Source: Planctomycetaceae bacterium (lineage in GTDB: Bacteria > Planctomycetota > Planctomycetia > Pirellulales > Thermoguttaceae). From it: a DNA stretch of 13,223 bases. Below are positions 1-6,530 of the stretch, piece after piece. A program made the translations under genes and the position numbers. The stretch covers positions 1-13,223 of the forward strand of contig JAISJZ010000064.1 of assembly GCA_031261125.1 (NCBI GenBank), read 5' to 3'. The stretch's first letter is position 1; each line of letters starts with the position of its first letter. Under the pieces are notes generated by a model. The model saw nothing but the letters and a program-made list of their open reading frames with translations. It was not told the DNA's origin and searched no databases.

Positions 1-1
1 G

Positions 2-109
2 CTGCAAACTTGCCAACAGCAGGGACGCAACGTGATGGAGTTCTTGCAGGATTGCACCAAAAACTTTTTCGACAAAATCCCTGCACCTACATTATTAAAA
101 GAAGCGTGA
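2..109 (+). CDS. IS66-like transposase, C-terminal tail (partial)
   Basis: The forward frame is open from the left edge and ends in TGA at 107-109, giving 35 residues. The tail contains TCQQQGRNVMEFLQDC and ends near PAPTLLKEA. A T-C-x-Q-Q-G-R-x-V-x-x-F-L stretch followed by a short tail with P-x-L-L is what I remember from the C-termini of IS66-family transposases, which are common in planctomycetes. This is recognition of a short tail only, because the catalytic DDE residues lie outside the window. It ends only 10 bp before the convergent STAS gene. No terminal inverted repeat could be identified, so the right end of the element is not defined. Another IS family with a similar tail remains possible. 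Confidence 0.55.
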   Translation: MQTCQQQGRNVMEFLQDCTKNFFDKIPAPTLLKEA

Positions 110-119
110 ACGGATACAA

Positions 120-425
120 TTAAACTATCGTCATCACATCGGGGAAACCGGCGATTTGAAGAACGCGGTTGACATCAATGGAAGGATTTTCGATGCGGAA
201 GTTCCGCGTTCCGACTTGTTTGCAATGATACAAACAAAGCCGTAAAAAAGCGGAACAAATGTACCGGACATCCGTTAAATCGAACACAAGATAGGTTACG
301 TCCCTGTCTTTGACAAACACGGTTATCGTATTAATTAACGTTTTACTGATTTCGTTACACGTTATTGTATCGAGGTCTCCGGTAAAAACGCAGCGCAACG
401 TGTCTTCGTCTGTTTCAAAGGTCAT
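120..425 (-). CDS. STAS-domain protein (anti-sigma factor antagonist-like)
   Basis: This is a 101-aa single-domain protein, the usual length for SpoIIAA/RsbV-type STAS proteins. In phosphorylation-controlled partner switches such proteins bind an anti-sigma kinase and free a sigma factor. The sequence shows the hallmarks: a central hydrophobic strand and turn LVFDLTDVRYICSAFLR (residues 46-62), with Ser58 where the phosphorylated serine normally sits, and a C-terminal helix NRVLQIAGFPDVMTI (86-100) that matches the usual V-x-x-x-L-x-x-x-G-F signature. The normal S-A-G-L-R is S-A-F-L-R here, and two extra Cys flank the site (Cys57, Cys64). No kinase, phosphatase or sigma gene lies in the window, so the partner is unknown. 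The start is set by a well-formed promoter 30 nt upstream. A plain STAS scaffold role cannot be excluded. Confidence 0.85.
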   Translation of the reverse strand: MTFETDEDTLRCVFTGDLDTITCNEISKTLINTITVFVKDRDVTYLVFDLTDVRYICSAFLRLCLYHCKQVGTRNFRIENPSIDVNRVLQIAGFPDVMTIV

Positions 426-461
426 CGAACAGGAAATAAGGAAGGAGAAACGAAAACGCCT

Positions 462-490
462 ATTATCCGTGAAACGCCGGCACTTGTCAA
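462..490 (-). promoter_or_regulatory. Promoter of the STAS gene
   Basis: On the reverse strand a perfect TTGACA (485-490 on the plus numbering) is followed after exactly 17 bp by GATAAT (462-467). Transcription would start near 455 and leave a leader of about 30 nt before the ATG at 425. This is among the best matches to the sigma70 consensus in the window. No start-site data are available. Confidence 0.65.
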
Positions 491-495
491 CAGCA

Positions 496-523
496 TTGAC
501 TTTTTTTTCGGCAGGGATAGAAT
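496..523 (+). promoter_or_regulatory. Promoter of the ybaB-like gene
   Basis: TTGACT (496-501) and TAGAAT (518-523) are separated by 16 bp that begin with a T-run. The leader to the ATG at 589 would be about 60 nt and contains a small hairpin (GCTGC-CGGA-GCAGC, about 546-559). The -35 box lies 5 bp from that of the divergent STAS promoter. Confidence 0.55.
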
Positions 524-588
524 GGAACCCTCCTAACTCCTATCTGCTGCCGGAGCAGCGGCTACAATCCCTTACCCTTATCATCTCA

Positions 589-939
589 ATGTTCGGTAAA
601 GTATTTGAACTCGGTTCAATAATGAAGCAAGCACACGAATTCGGCGGAAAAATTCACGAAGTCAACGAGAAACTTAAACAGGTGCGTGTCAGCGGTGCGG
701 CAGCAGGAGGAATGGTGTCCGTTGAAATGAACGGCTTGCAAGAAGTTCTCAACTGTAAAATCGACCCGGTGCTGCTTAAACAGGAAGATGCCGAACTTTT
801 GGAGGAGTTGGTGGTTGCGGCAGTCAATACGGCAGTGGAAGAATCCCGGCAGCAGCAGGCAGCAACAATGCGTTCACTGACGGAGAACATCGACATCAGC
901 GGATTAAGCGAAACACTCGGTAAAATGATTTCAAAATAA
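589..939 (+). CDS. ybaB: YbaB/EbfC-family nucleoid-associated protein
   Basis: This 116-aa protein belongs to the YbaB/EbfC family of small dimeric DNA-binding nucleoid proteins. The pattern is clear: an N-terminal helix MFGKVFELGSIMKQAHEF, then G-K-I-x-E-x-x-E-K-L, then V-S-G-x-A-x-G-G-M-V-x-V-x-x-N-G, then C-K-I-D-P-V-L, and a C-terminal helical arm ending in M-I-S-K. Length matches the family (about 100-115 aa). The open frame extends upstream to 310, but that stretch runs antisense through the STAS gene and has no family similarity. The ATG at 589, where homology begins and which follows a promoter, is therefore chosen. No clear Shine-Dalgarno is present. The usual dnaX and recR neighbours are absent, and a 90-aa gene follows after 7 nt instead. 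Confidence 0.9.
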   Translation: MFGKVFELGSIMKQAHEFGGKIHEVNEKLKQVRVSGAAAGGMVSVEMNGLQEVLNCKIDPVLLKQEDAELLEELVVAAVNTAVEESRQQQAATMRSLTENIDISGLSETLGKMISK

Positions 940-946
940 AACGACA

Positions 947-1219
947 ATGAGTATCACTGGTTTCACTCCGGTAATGCCCGGTGCGGTTAGTGACGCAAAA
1001 GCGCACGAACGCACGGCAGAAAGCCAAGAACGGGCAGTACAGTCGCAAGGCATCAGCGGCGACGATAAAGAAAGTGCCGCCGCGTCAAATGAACGGGACG
1101 CGGACGGACGGCAGGCGTGGCAGTGGAACCAACGCCGCAAAAAACCGCAGGAACCCGAAGAGCGGCAAGTTGCCGACATCACCGGTAAAACCGGTTCAAC
1201 GCTCGATTTGAACGGATAA
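947..1219 (+). CDS. Small charged hypothetical protein downstream of ybaB
   Basis: This is a 90-aa polar protein rich in Glu, Arg, Gln, Ala and Asp with no hydrophobic core, probably largely disordered or helical. It begins MSITGFTPVMPGA and has a charged middle (about residues 20-65) containing R-D-A-D-G-R-Q-A-W-Q-W. It ends with a compact V-A-D-I-T-G-K-T-G-S-T-L-D-L-N-G. The defined start and end motifs around a low-complexity middle suggest a real protein. It starts 7 nt after the ybaB stop, so the two genes are almost certainly cotranscribed. Two overlapping frames are open here (981-1211 forward, 931-1182 reverse), but neither has comparable spacing or motif structure. I have only a vague memory of similar planctomycete hypothetical proteins, and the function is unknown. 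Confidence 0.7.
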   Translation: MSITGFTPVMPGAVSDAKAHERTAESQERAVQSQGISGDDKESAAASNERDADGRQAWQWNQRRKKPQEPEERQVADITGKTGSTLDLNG

Positions 1220-1243
1220 ATAATACCGGCGAACTGCCGCGGA

Positions 1244-2038
1244 TTACAACGCCGTCAAGTCAATACGTTTGAAGAAATATTCGGCTCCTTCGGATTGGAT
1301 TTGGATTCGTCCCTTTTGCGGTTTGACTTGTTTTGCTTTATTAACCAGTTTTCCATTCAAAAAAACGGTGATAGTGTCTCCTTGGGCAACGCATTTTATC
1401 GTGTTCCATTCGCCGTGTTCCTTTTCGATTTCGTCTTTACCGCGAAATGAAGCAACATCCTTCCAATCGTGGTCGCGTCCGATTCGATTGATGCGTCCGC
1501 TGTGAATGGTCGTTTCAATGCCGTCGGGGTCGTAATCCAAACCACCTTTCGGCTGCGGTTTTGACGGCGGAGCCACCGTCGTTGTCAGGGAAAATTTTTC
1601 CTCATCCCCCTTCAAAGCCACAACGATAAAATCGCCGCAGCCGCCGTCGATGATATTACATTCGATTGACCGCATCCACGCCCCGCCAAAAGCACCGTCT
1701 TTCCCTGCCGAGTGAATCAGCAAACCGCTGTCAAACGCTTTGCCGACGCGGGAGGAATATGTTTTTGTCCCGGTTTTGAATTCGATTTCCAAGGAGTAAT
1801 TTTCGTACTCCTCGTTTGTTGTGATACAGCCCCATTCCTCACCGGAAATCTTGAGCAAACCGTCCTGTACGGAAAACACTTTGTTGGGGTCGTCGTTCTT
1901 TCCTCTTTTGGCAAGGAACGTGTACCAGCCGTCAAGATTCTTTCCGTTGAACAGAGGAACGGAATCTTGTGCAAAAACAGGTAAATTTTGCACAAAAAAT
2001 AACACGGTACAAACAAGAATAACCGTTCGTTTCATCAT
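1244..2038 (-). CDS. Secreted DUF1080 / 3-keto-disaccharide hydrolase-domain protein
   Basis: This 264-aa protein has a cleavable signal peptide (MMKR followed by a hydrophobic stretch, likely cleaved after VFA at residue 23). It is one DUF1080 domain, a concanavalin-like beta-sandwich widespread in planctomycetes and now named 3-keto-disaccharide hydrolase. Diagnostic parts are PLFNGKNLDGWYTF near the mature N-terminus, YENYSLEIEFKTG, DSGLLIHSAGKDGAFGG, the W-M-R-S-I-E-C-x-I strand, and E-W-N-T-I-K-C-V-A-Q-G-D-T-I-T-V-F-L-N-G-K-L-V-N near the end. Family members act on 3-keto-glycosides or bind sugars outside the cytoplasm. It starts 37 nt after the coiled-coil gene at 2076-2639, probably as the last gene of the reverse-strand run. 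A GC hairpin sits between the two. Two adjacent ATGs (2036-2038, 2033-2035) are possible starts. Confidence 0.9.
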   Translation of the reverse strand: MMKRTVILVCTVLFFVQNLPVFAQDSVPLFNGKNLDGWYTFLAKRGKNDDPNKVFSVQDGLLKISGEEWGCITTNEEYENYSLEIEFKTGTKTYSSRVGKAFDSGLLIHSAGKDGAFGGAWMRSIECNIIDGGCGDFIVVALKGDEEKFSLTTTVAPPSKPQPKGGLDYDPDGIETTIHSGRINRIGRDHDWKDVASFRGKDEIEKEHGEWNTIKCVAQGDTITVFLNGKLVNKAKQVKPQKGRIQIQSEGAEYFFKRIDLTAL

Positions 2039-2069
2039 TTCGCTGTTGGGTTAAAGGGTAATTAGTGAA

Positions 2070-2086
2070 CGGCGGTTATGCCGCCG
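2070..2086. repeat. GC hairpin at the stop codon of the coiled-coil gene
   Basis: CGGCGG-TTATG-CCGCCG is a perfect 6-bp all-GC stem with a 5-nt loop that contains the stop codon of the 2076-2639 gene (reverse strand). No T-run follows in either direction, so it is not a standard intrinsic terminator. It could attenuate or stabilise the transcript between the AAA+ cluster and the DUF1080 gene. Part of the stem is coding, which limits the weight of this observation. Confidence 0.4.
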
Positions 2087-2639
2087 GTTTAGGAGATAGT
2101 TTTTTATCGAGTTCGTCAGCAGGCAACTCCTTCCAAACCCGTTGAATCGTGTCCGCAACCATCGGGACAAGAAACGGATTTTCCTTCACGGCATCAAGCA
2201 TCTTTTTCGTTGCCTCATATTTCTTTTTGATTTCGCTCTCTTTCGGCATCGCGTTTAATTCGTTTTGCAACTGTTCGACATTCACTTGTTTTTTGGCATT
2301 TTTTGCTTTCAACTCCTCCAATTCCCGCTGCTGTACGTTCAAATTACTGGACTCCTGTACTAACTTTTGCCGCTCTTCTTTCAAACTCCGTTCTGCTTCC
2401 TGACCGTCTGTCCGCAAATTGTTCCGTTGTGCGTTCAATTTGCTGATTTCACTCATTATTTCGCTGCGGGTTTGTGCCAACTGTTCCGAATCGGCTGTCT
2501 TTTTCAGCCAACTATTCAATTTTTCCGCAATGCGCTCCGTCTGCGGCGGTGTTAATTGCAGCAGTTGCTCAACAATTTCGGCAACAACGGGTTCAACACT
2601 TTGCCCCTTGACTTGTTTCAGTGCTTCGGTAACGGTCAT
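2076..2639 (-). CDS. Coiled-coil protein of the TerD/AAA+ cluster
   Basis: This is a 187-aa soluble protein that I do not recognise. It has a helical N-terminal part (about 1-50, MTVTEALKQVKG to KLNSWLKK), a long charged coiled coil (about 53-145, rich in Glu, Lys, Gln and Leu, e.g. QQRELEELKAKNAKKQ), and a C-terminal part with NPFLVPMVADTIQRVWKELPADELDKKL. No catalytic motif, membrane segment or signal peptide is visible. Its ATG overlaps the stop of the AAA+ ATPase by four bases (ATGA, 2636-2639), so it is translationally coupled to the ATPase. A role as partner, adaptor or substrate of that ATPase is an inference from the coupling only. Confidence 0.8.
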   Translation of the reverse strand: MTVTEALKQVKGQSVEPVVAEIVEQLLQLTPPQTERIAEKLNSWLKKTADSEQLAQTRSEIMSEISKLNAQRNNLRTDGQEAERSLKEERQKLVQESSNLNVQQRELEELKAKNAKKQVNVEQLQNELNAMPKESEIKKKYEATKKMLDAVKENPFLVPMVADTIQRVWKELPADELDKKLSPKPAA

Positions 2640-5140
2640 TCCGGTAAATCCTCCAACGTTATCGTTTGCGTTCCGTCGTCCCGCATTATGTAATTGTCCG
2701 CCAACGCCGCCGCCAAATTGTTCATTTCGCGGGCGTTGGCGAATTTCGGATTCTGTTTCAGGATACTGATGTGTTCTAAAAGCAACCGTTCCGTATCCGG
2801 CGCGAGTTTAAGTTTATCCTTTTCCAACGTCATTTTCAAGATTTGCAAACACTCATTCGCCGTGTAGTCAGGAAACTCCACAATCAACGGAAACCGCTGT
2901 TCCCAACCGGGGTCAGCATCGAACAACTGCCGCATCGGTTCGGGATAGCCCGCCAAAACGGTAAAAACACGGGCGTTTTTCAACGCCGTTACTTCCTGCG
3001 TGATTTGAGCAATCACCTCTTTTGCAAAAGAATCTTGGTCCCGCCCGCCGGTATAAAGATTATGCGCCTCGTCAATAAACAGCACTTTTCCTTCTTCCCT
3101 CGCTTTGGTAAAAGCATTGATAACACTGTCTTTCGATTGTCCGACAAAAGACCCTTTCAATGCGGTACCGCCGATTTCCACGACATCTGTTCCGTCAATC
3201 AGTCCGACAGCATTAAATACCCTGCTCATATACCGGGCAATCATCGTTTTACCCGTTCCCTGATTGCCGATGAACCGCATATTATACCTCGTATCTGCTG
3301 TGAGTCCGTGCTTTTCATTGTAATCAATCCGTTTTGCAATCCGCTTGATTTGTTCTTTAACGCTTTGCAAACCAATAAACTTTTCGTCAAGTTCGGCAAG
3401 AATAGCGTCAGTCGTTGTTGCCCGCTTTACGGTCGGAACATCCGCGGCAGCAATCACCGAAAATTCACTGCGGGCGGCTGCGTTCTTCATCATTGCCTCA
3501 ACGGTGTTTCTCGCACCGCCGGCGTTTTCCATCTTGCCGGTTTTGATTCGTGTTTCAATATATTTTTTCAGGGGAACGCAAGCGTCTTGTGCTAACAAAT
3601 AATGTTCCGATTTCAGTATCCGTTCCGTGATTTGCAGCAACTCGTCCGCCGTGTAATCGGGAAACTCTATCGTGTTGTCAGGGTGATTAAACCGCCGCCT
3701 AATGCCGGGGTTCACATTCAACAACCGCTGTAAATACTCGCCGCCGTATCCCGCCGCAAGCACGGTCAATTCGTCCCGGTGGTCTTCCATCGTTTTCATC
3801 AGCACGTTTTCAAACGCTTGCCGCAGCCAATCGTCATCCGCAAACTGATACACTTCATCAACGAACAGCACGCCGCCCATTGCCTCGTTTATCTTCGTTT
3901 TTAATTTTTCCATTGCTTCGCCCGGATTGTATCCGCTCGAAATATCTTCAACGGAAATTTCAACGACTTTGTCCGACCGCCGCAAACCGAGCGCAAAGTA
4001 ATACTTTGCCAAAATCCGGGCAACGACCGTTTTGCCTGTTCCCGGACTACCAAGTAAAAACGAGTGCAGCGAAAACGCCGATGTGTCCAAACCCGCATCC
4101 TGCCGCTTTTGAATCATCGCAGCAAGTCCGAAAAGTCCTTTGAGTTGTTCTTTCACGGAAGCAAGCCCGACTAAACCGTTGAGTTCTTTTTCGGCTTCCT
4201 GCAATGCTTGTTCACGTTTCGTTTTACTGTCATCTTCAAAGATTTGTTCCAGCACTTTCGGATTGGTCCCGTCCGTCATTTTGCGGCGTATTACGGAAAC
4301 AATGTTATACATCGACAACTCTTTTGAAACGATATACTTTGCAACCCGCTGGACGTTGCCGCCGAGTCCGTACCGGCATTGCAAACGGGTCAGCAAAGCG
4401 GTGATTTCCGTCTTGTCGGGTTTGCAAACCGTGATGTCCACGACTTTATCGGCAAGTCCTGAAACGAGGCGGTCTGACGCAAGTGTAAATTCTTGGTCTG
4501 CGAGATTTACGTCATCACCGTATTTCATTTTTACGGGATTGACGATTAATACCGTTGCCGTGTCAACATTGCCCGGCTGCGTTGTTGTCCACTCGCGGAT
4601 TGTTCGGACTTTCGCTTCGGATGCCGATGTTAGTTTGCCGTCAGCGTGTTCCAACTGCTTTTCAGCATTAAGCAAAACAATAAACGATTTCGTTCGATGC
4701 GGAATCAGACGGTTTTTAATACCGTCGAAGATTTGCTGTGCTTTGCTCGCCGAATTCATCTGAATTTGTCCGACAGCATTGCCCGCCGCATTATCAGCCC
4801 CAGCCGCTTGCGGCGGGGTATCCGTTTGCGGCGGAGCGGCACTTCGGTTCCGTGAAACACTTCCCGCCTTTTTCTGCGGGTCTTCACTTTTGCCTTGTAT
4901 GATACTGTTGTATTTTTCCTGCATTTCCGGCTTGGCAAAATACAGTGTCATTTTTTCGTCTATTGCAACGGCGATTTCGTACCCTTGTTTGACGGCACAG
5001 TAGAGCAGAGCGTCTTTGATGTTATCGCAAACACCCCGGACGGCATCAGCAAAATACCAATCCGCTGTTTCGCCGGTCAGTACGAATTGCCGCTTGCCGT
5101 ATTGAACTGCTAATTTTTCGTAAAGGCGTTTACAAAACAT
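2636..5140 (-). CDS. Double AAA+ ATPase, CbxX/CfqX (SpoVK) type
   Basis: This 834-aa protein carries two intact AAA+ modules of the CbbX/CfxQ type. Module 1 has Walker A GSPGTGKT (364-371), Walker B VLFVDEV (424-430), a candidate arginine finger in PGIRRRF (478-484) and sensor 2 around GGARN (541-545). Module 2 has GNQGTGKT (625-632), VLFIDEAH (686-693), PGWEQRF (744-750) and NAREMNNLA (802-810). Both keep the E-F-P-D-Y-T block after the finger. An N-terminal domain (1-80) and a Pro/Ala/Gln linker (about 85-125) precede a third, AAA-like region (132-300) without Walker A. The family remodels protein complexes, as CbbX does for Rubisco, but no Rubisco or spore gene is here. The frame extends to 5239, but ATG 5140 is preferred: it gives a one-base TAATG overlap with the upstream stop, with GGAG 8 nt upstream. 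Confidence 0.9.
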   Translation of the reverse strand: MFCKRLYEKLAVQYGKRQFVLTGETADWYFADAVRGVCDNIKDALLYCAVKQGYEIAVAIDEKMTLYFAKPEMQEKYNSIIQGKSEDPQKKAGSVSRNRSAAPPQTDTPPQAAGADNAAGNAVGQIQMNSASKAQQIFDGIKNRLIPHRTKSFIVLLNAEKQLEHADGKLTSASEAKVRTIREWTTTQPGNVDTATVLIVNPVKMKYGDDVNLADQEFTLASDRLVSGLADKVVDITVCKPDKTEITALLTRLQCRYGLGGNVQRVAKYIVSKELSMYNIVSVIRRKMTDGTNPKVLEQIFEDDSKTKREQALQEAEKELNGLVGLASVKEQLKGLFGLAAMIQKRQDAGLDTSAFSLHSFLLGSPGTGKTVVARILAKYYFALGLRRSDKVVEISVEDISSGYNPGEAMEKLKTKINEAMGGVLFVDEVYQFADDDWLRQAFENVLMKTMEDHRDELTVLAAGYGGEYLQRLLNVNPGIRRRFNHPDNTIEFPDYTADELLQITERILKSEHYLLAQDACVPLKKYIETRIKTGKMENAGGARNTVEAMMKNAAARSEFSVIAAADVPTVKRATTTDAILAELDEKFIGLQSVKEQIKRIAKRIDYNEKHGLTADTRYNMRFIGNQGTGKTMIARYMSRVFNAVGLIDGTDVVEIGGTALKGSFVGQSKDSVINAFTKAREEGKVLFIDEAHNLYTGGRDQDSFAKEVIAQITQEVTALKNARVFTVLAGYPEPMRQLFDADPGWEQRFPLIVEFPDYTANECLQILKMTLEKDKLKLAPDTERLLLEHISILKQNPKFANAREMNNLAAALADNYIMRDDGTQTITLEDLPE

Positions 5141-6432
5141 TATCTGCTCCGCTGCCTGACTTTCTCCTGCTGCCGAATCTGCTGTTTCACACGAATACCG
5201 TCTCCGTGAACCGGTTTGACATCTTTTGCCCGTCCCCAATCCGTTATGTCGAAATCCACAACGTCCGAAACCTTCGACTGTAAGTCAAGCAGCCGCTGAT
5301 GACACTCCGTCTCCTGTCCTTCCGGTATGTTGTCAACATCAATGTTGACTTTGCCGTCCATACCAATCGCCAGCCGCATATCACCGGTTTCCCCTTTGCT
5401 CTTCGCAAAGATGCAGATATTGCCGAGCATTGCGTTTTCGCTGCCGTCGAGCGGTTCGTAATTCACGTCCGGTTCATCGTACTGCAAGTCCGTCAATGCC
5501 GCCGTGATAGCGTCCGTGATGATTTCGCGGTTTTCAAAGTGCTGCTTTGTTTCCAACGCCGTGCTGTAAAACTTCCGATACATCGTCACGGCTTCCCGTG
5601 CAAGTTGTGTTCCGGCTTCGTACTTCTTTGCATTAAACGCCGTTTCGGCTTGCTGTACGGACTTGTCAATCATTTCCGTACTTTCATTGCCGAGCCAATC
5701 CTGAATAAACGTCAGATTGTCCGCTTGCAATTCGCTCTTGGCACCGTCGATACTCGTCCGGGCATTTTGCCGCTGAAGTTCCTCCTGCCGTTCCGCCGCG
5801 GCTTTCTGCTGCACGATAAGAAGTGTTTCTTCGTAAACAAGTTTTGCACTTCGGGCGGATTCCGCCGCTTGATTGACTGCCCCGACCGCTTGGTCAGCCG
5901 CCGATTGTCCTTCGCTGACGATGCCGCGGACGGTTCGGGCCGAAGAACCGGTACTCCGCTTCGCTTCTGCAAATTTCTCTTTTGATTTAACATTCGCGGC
6001 ATTAAACTTTCCGTTTAATGTTTCCGCTTCGGCAAACAATTCTTCGGCTTTTCGGAACACCTCTTCCGCATCTTTTTTTGTCTGCGGCGTTCCGGCGGTA
6101 CTGCGGAGTTTTTTCAGTTCGTCTTCCGCTTTTTTACGGGCGGCGTCAAGCGACCGTTTTTCGTTTTGCCAACGCAACTCGGCATTGCTTATAAGCGACA
6201 GCACCGGACGCTCTTTTGAGACAATTTCCCGGCTCATATCGTCCTTATGTTTTTCGTGTTCCTTCATCGCTTTATCAATGCCGCGTGCCGCCGCTTGTGT
6301 GCCTTTATAGACACCGTATCCGACGAGTCCTGCTGCGATAACCGGTAATGCAACGACTCCGATTGCTGCCAATGCAAGTGCCGCGTCGCCCGACCCGCCG
6401 ACTGACGCTCTTCCGCCTTTCGGTCCGCTCAT
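5140..6432 (-). CDS. Membrane-anchored coiled-coil protein (MSGPKGG start)
   Basis: This 430-aa protein is not assigned to a family by me. It starts MSGPKGGRASVGGSG and then has one Ala/Gly/Val-rich hydrophobic segment (about 17-42) that could cross or insert into the membrane. Helical coiled-coil stretches rich in Ala, Glu and Lys follow (about 55-300). The C-terminal part (about 300-402) has mixed alpha/beta character: NREIITDAITAALTDLQYDEP, LGNICIFAKS, MRLAIGMDGKVNIDVDN, then E-C-H-Q-R-L-L-D-L and DFDITDWGRAK. The I-x-x-D-G-K-V-x-I-D-V strand pattern followed by a Cys helix vaguely recalls DUF2997/DUF1257-type domains, a weak impression only. It has a strong ribosome site (AAAAGGAG). Its stop overlaps the ATPase start by one base (TAATG), so a membrane anchor for the ATPase is plausible. 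Confidence 0.85.
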   Translation of the reverse strand: MSGPKGGRASVGGSGDAALALAAIGVVALPVIAAGLVGYGVYKGTQAAARGIDKAMKEHEKHKDDMSREIVSKERPVLSLISNAELRWQNEKRSLDAARKKAEDELKKLRSTAGTPQTKKDAEEVFRKAEELFAEAETLNGKFNAANVKSKEKFAEAKRSTGSSARTVRGIVSEGQSAADQAVGAVNQAAESARSAKLVYEETLLIVQQKAAAERQEELQRQNARTSIDGAKSELQADNLTFIQDWLGNESTEMIDKSVQQAETAFNAKKYEAGTQLAREAVTMYRKFYSTALETKQHFENREIITDAITAALTDLQYDEPDVNYEPLDGSENAMLGNICIFAKSKGETGDMRLAIGMDGKVNIDVDNIPEGQETECHQRLLDLQSKVSDVVDFDITDWGRAKDVKPVHGDGIRVKQQIRQQEKVRQRSR

Positions 6433-6438
6433 CGTTTT

Positions 6439-6446
6439 CTCCTTTT
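6439..6446 (-). promoter_or_regulatory. Strong ribosome binding site of the membrane coiled-coil gene
   Basis: On the reverse strand AAAAGGAG lies 6 nt before the ATG at 6432. Most other starts here lack a Shine-Dalgarno sequence, so this gene may be translated independently of, and more strongly than, the coupled genes around it. It supports the chosen start. Confidence 0.7.
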
Positions 6447-6453
6447 AACTTTG

Positions 6454-6513
6454 GACAGAATAACAGGATTGTTTGAATTGACAGGATTTTCTTTTTTTGA
6501 TTTATCCTGTCAA
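6454..6513. repeat. ACAGGAT direct and inverted repeats
   Basis: The 98-bp gap between the radical SAM and membrane-protein genes holds GACAGAAT (6454-6461), ACAGGATT (6463-6470) and ACAGGATT (6481-6488). The last copy forms a perfect 10-bp inverted repeat: TTGACAGGAT (6478-6487) with ATCCTGTCAA (6504-6513), around a 16-nt T-rich loop. No T-run follows the stem in the sense of transcription, so it is not a standard terminator. Iterated ATCCTGT motifs of this kind occur between genes in many bacteria as far as I recall. It may be a dispersed repeat, an operator or a processing site. Confidence 0.7.
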
Positions 6514-6530
6514 AAATTGAACGGCAACAT

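Noticed and set aside
310..588. Upstream extension of the ybaB frame to 310
   Set aside because: The first 93 codons run antisense through the STAS gene and its promoter and show no family similarity. YbaB homology begins exactly at ATG 589.
931..1182. 83-aa reverse open frame over the 90-aa gene
   Set aside because: It is rich in Ser/Cys/Arg without motifs, while the forward frame has correct spacing after ybaB and structured ends.
2843..3595. 250-aa forward open frame opposite the AAA+ gene
   Set aside because: It is fully antisense to well-conserved AAA+ motifs, with shadow composition and no recognisable domain.
4140..4763. 207-aa forward open frame opposite the AAA+ N-terminal region
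   Set aside because: It is antisense to the ATPase, Ser/Cys-rich, with no domain or promoter.
5141..5239. Longer start of the AAA+ ATPase at 5239
   Set aside because: The extra 33 residues lie inside the membrane-protein gene and are Arg/Ser/Ala-rich frame shadow. The ATG at 5140 gives a TAATG coupling with a GGAG upstream.
5299..5985. 228-aa forward open frame opposite the membrane coiled-coil gene
   Set aside because: It is antisense to a long coiled-coil gene. The high Arg/Phe content is what the complement of Glu/Lys/Ala codons gives.
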